From contig CALCCD010000109.1 in the NCBI GenBank assembly GCA_937899645.1, positions 32,428-96,427 of the forward strand: a stretch of DNA of 64,000 bases, read 5' to 3'. A program made the translations under genes and the position numbers. The stretch comes from an uncultured cyanobacterium (GTDB taxonomy: Bacteria > Cyanobacteriota > Cyanobacteriia > Cyanobacteriales > Geitlerinemataceae). The notes below the pieces were generated by a model. The model worked only from the letters and a program-made list of their open reading frames with translations. It made no database searches and was not told the origin of the DNA. Of the stretch, positions 63,189-64,000 are shown piece after piece; within the stretch, counting starts at the first letter, position 1, and each line of letters opens with the position of its first letter.

Positions 63189-63962
63189 TCACTGTCCAAT
63201 TTTTGACTGAATCTGCATCGTCTGGCGGTACTCTTTTGCTTCAGCTACTTTTGTAAACTGAATTTCAGCTTTCGCATGTGGATCGTCTTTCAGGATCTTT
63301 TGCACGGCAGCTTCGATTTCGCCAAGCGAGACATTAAAGAACTCTTTGCGCTCATTGGCCTTATTGACTCGTCGCCCTGAAAAAAACTGATGCAGTTTTG
63401 TCTCAAGTTCTGGTGCATCCTCCGACCAGATATGGGCGTGGATGTCGAAAGGAAAAGGTACAGAAGCACTGCTCAACTCGCGAATTCTCTCATCTGGGTC
63501 TTCTCGGCGAGTCATCCCTATCTTATAAACGTTCTCACCAAAGGAACCGATATTAGAAATGATGTAAACATGCCCAGATCTCGTCATTTGTGCCCTAGAA
63601 ATAGCACGCTCTGATTTCTCTTCTGCTTCTCGTAGCTTTCTCTCTAGCTCCTCTATTTCAGCCTGTAACTTTTCTTTCTCTTCCTCTGATACACCTGGGA
63701 ACTCCTTTCGCGCTCTTTCCAGAGCTTCTTGGTACTGCCTTTCTTCCTTCTCTGCTTCTTTTCTCGCTTTCTCGAGCTGCTTGGCAGCTTTTTTCTCCTC
63801 CCTCATCTGTTCTCGGAGTATGCGTTGTTCTTCCTGCTCCTCTTGCTTCTTCTCTCGGTACTCATGCGTGAGCTGTAACTCCTTGAGCTTTAAGTCGTAA
63901 TACTCTTCGGCGATCTGGCACTGGTTCGTCTCACTCAGCTTGTTTAACCAGGGTAAACGCAT
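63189..63962 (-). CDS. DUF4041-family C-terminal coiled coil plus GIY-YIG (MUG113) domain, 5'-truncated
   Basis: A coiled coil (about residues 30-125, Glu/Lys-rich) leads to a C-terminal GIY-YIG-type domain: GHVYIISNIGSFGENVYKIG, MTRREDPDERIRELSSASVP, PFDIHAHIWSEDAPELETKL and RKEFFNVSLGEIEAAV. As I recall the DUF4041 family, this corresponds to the second half; the N-terminal half is missing, because an in-frame TAG lies directly before the ATG. GC is clearly below the neighbours, suggesting transfer. Relatives are often phage-associated. Function of this short form uncertain. Confidence 0.8.
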   Translation of the reverse strand: MRLPWLNKLSETNQCQIAEEYYDLKLKELQLTHEYREKKQEEQEEQRILREQMREEKKAAKQLEKARKEAEKEERQYQEALERARKEFPGVSEEEKEKLQAEIEELERKLREAEEKSERAISRAQMTRSGHVYIISNIGSFGENVYKIGMTRREDPDERIRELSSASVPFPFDIHAHIWSEDAPELETKLHQFFSGRRVNKANERKEFFNVSLGEIEAAVQKILKDDPHAKAEIQFTKVAEAKEYRQTMQIQSKIGQ

Positions 63963-64000
63963 CTAAAAAGGGGGCGAGATTGGTGTAGGTTAGGGGGCTA

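Overview
The window is about 64 kb of a high-GC cyanobacterial chromosome. The case for a cyanobacterium is the very dense HIP1 octamer GCGATCGC, a FutA-type iron-binding protein, a HetZ-related regulator, PEP-CTERM surface proteins, a Psb34-like protein, and many short conserved proteins of cyanobacterial type. The genus cannot be fixed from sequence alone. No rRNA, tRNA, CRISPR array or intact insertion sequence was recognised. Genes are mostly single or in short operons on both strands, which is usual for cyanobacteria.

Layout. 0-9 kb: a deacetylase-family gene cut by the window edge, a conserved hypothetical, FutA and a TonB-like protein with a long Pro/Thr/Ser spacer, three small leftward genes (coiled coil, unknown, Psb34-like membrane protein), xseA and recA in divergent orientation, and a PhyH-like dioxygenase. 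9-17 kb: a small mobile-like inverted-repeat element, then a leftward cell-wall group (DUF1517-like protein, murI, amidase), an alpha/beta hydrolase, infC, comF and ygfZ. 17-28 kb: a single-domain response regulator divergent from a large GAF/PAS histidine kinase, a GNAT/ACT gene pair, an oligopeptide-type substrate-binding lipoprotein coupled to a Ser/Thr kinase, and dnaA. 28-44.6 kb: a conserved cyanobacterial protein, two related PEP-CTERM-type secreted proteins that share an upstream site, a lipoprotein, a 47-residue small protein, an MnmC-like methyltransferase, a HAMP histidine kinase, a CHAT protease-like protein, tyrS, a SemiSWEET, a frameshifted glyoxalase-family gene, a methyltransferase and recQ.

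44.8-51.7 kb is the clearest accessory region. Five co-directional, closely spaced or overlapping genes encode a large N6-adenine-type DNA methyltransferase, a MntA/HepT toxin-antitoxin pair, an SF2 helicase/ATPase, and a GIY-YIG nuclease. I read this as an ATP-dependent restriction-modification-like defence system with an embedded toxin-antitoxin module. I do not recognise it as a named system. The methyltransferase has a compositionally foreign centre, as expected for an exchanged target-recognition region.

52-64 kb holds TRAP transporter Q and M subunits without a nearby binding protein, a pentapeptide-repeat membrane protein, a protein with an isolated GspE N-terminal-like domain, a HetZ-related protein, a YdcF-family protein, larB, a second HepT/MntA pair, purH, and a shortened DUF4041/GIY-YIG protein at the right edge.

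Two non-coding signals stand out. An almost identical palindrome-like site lies exactly 49 nt before the start codons of both PEP-CTERM-type genes. A dispersed element of about 105-135 bp, present in four copies with inverted-repeat ends, supplies the stop codons of two neighbouring genes through its terminal CTAG.
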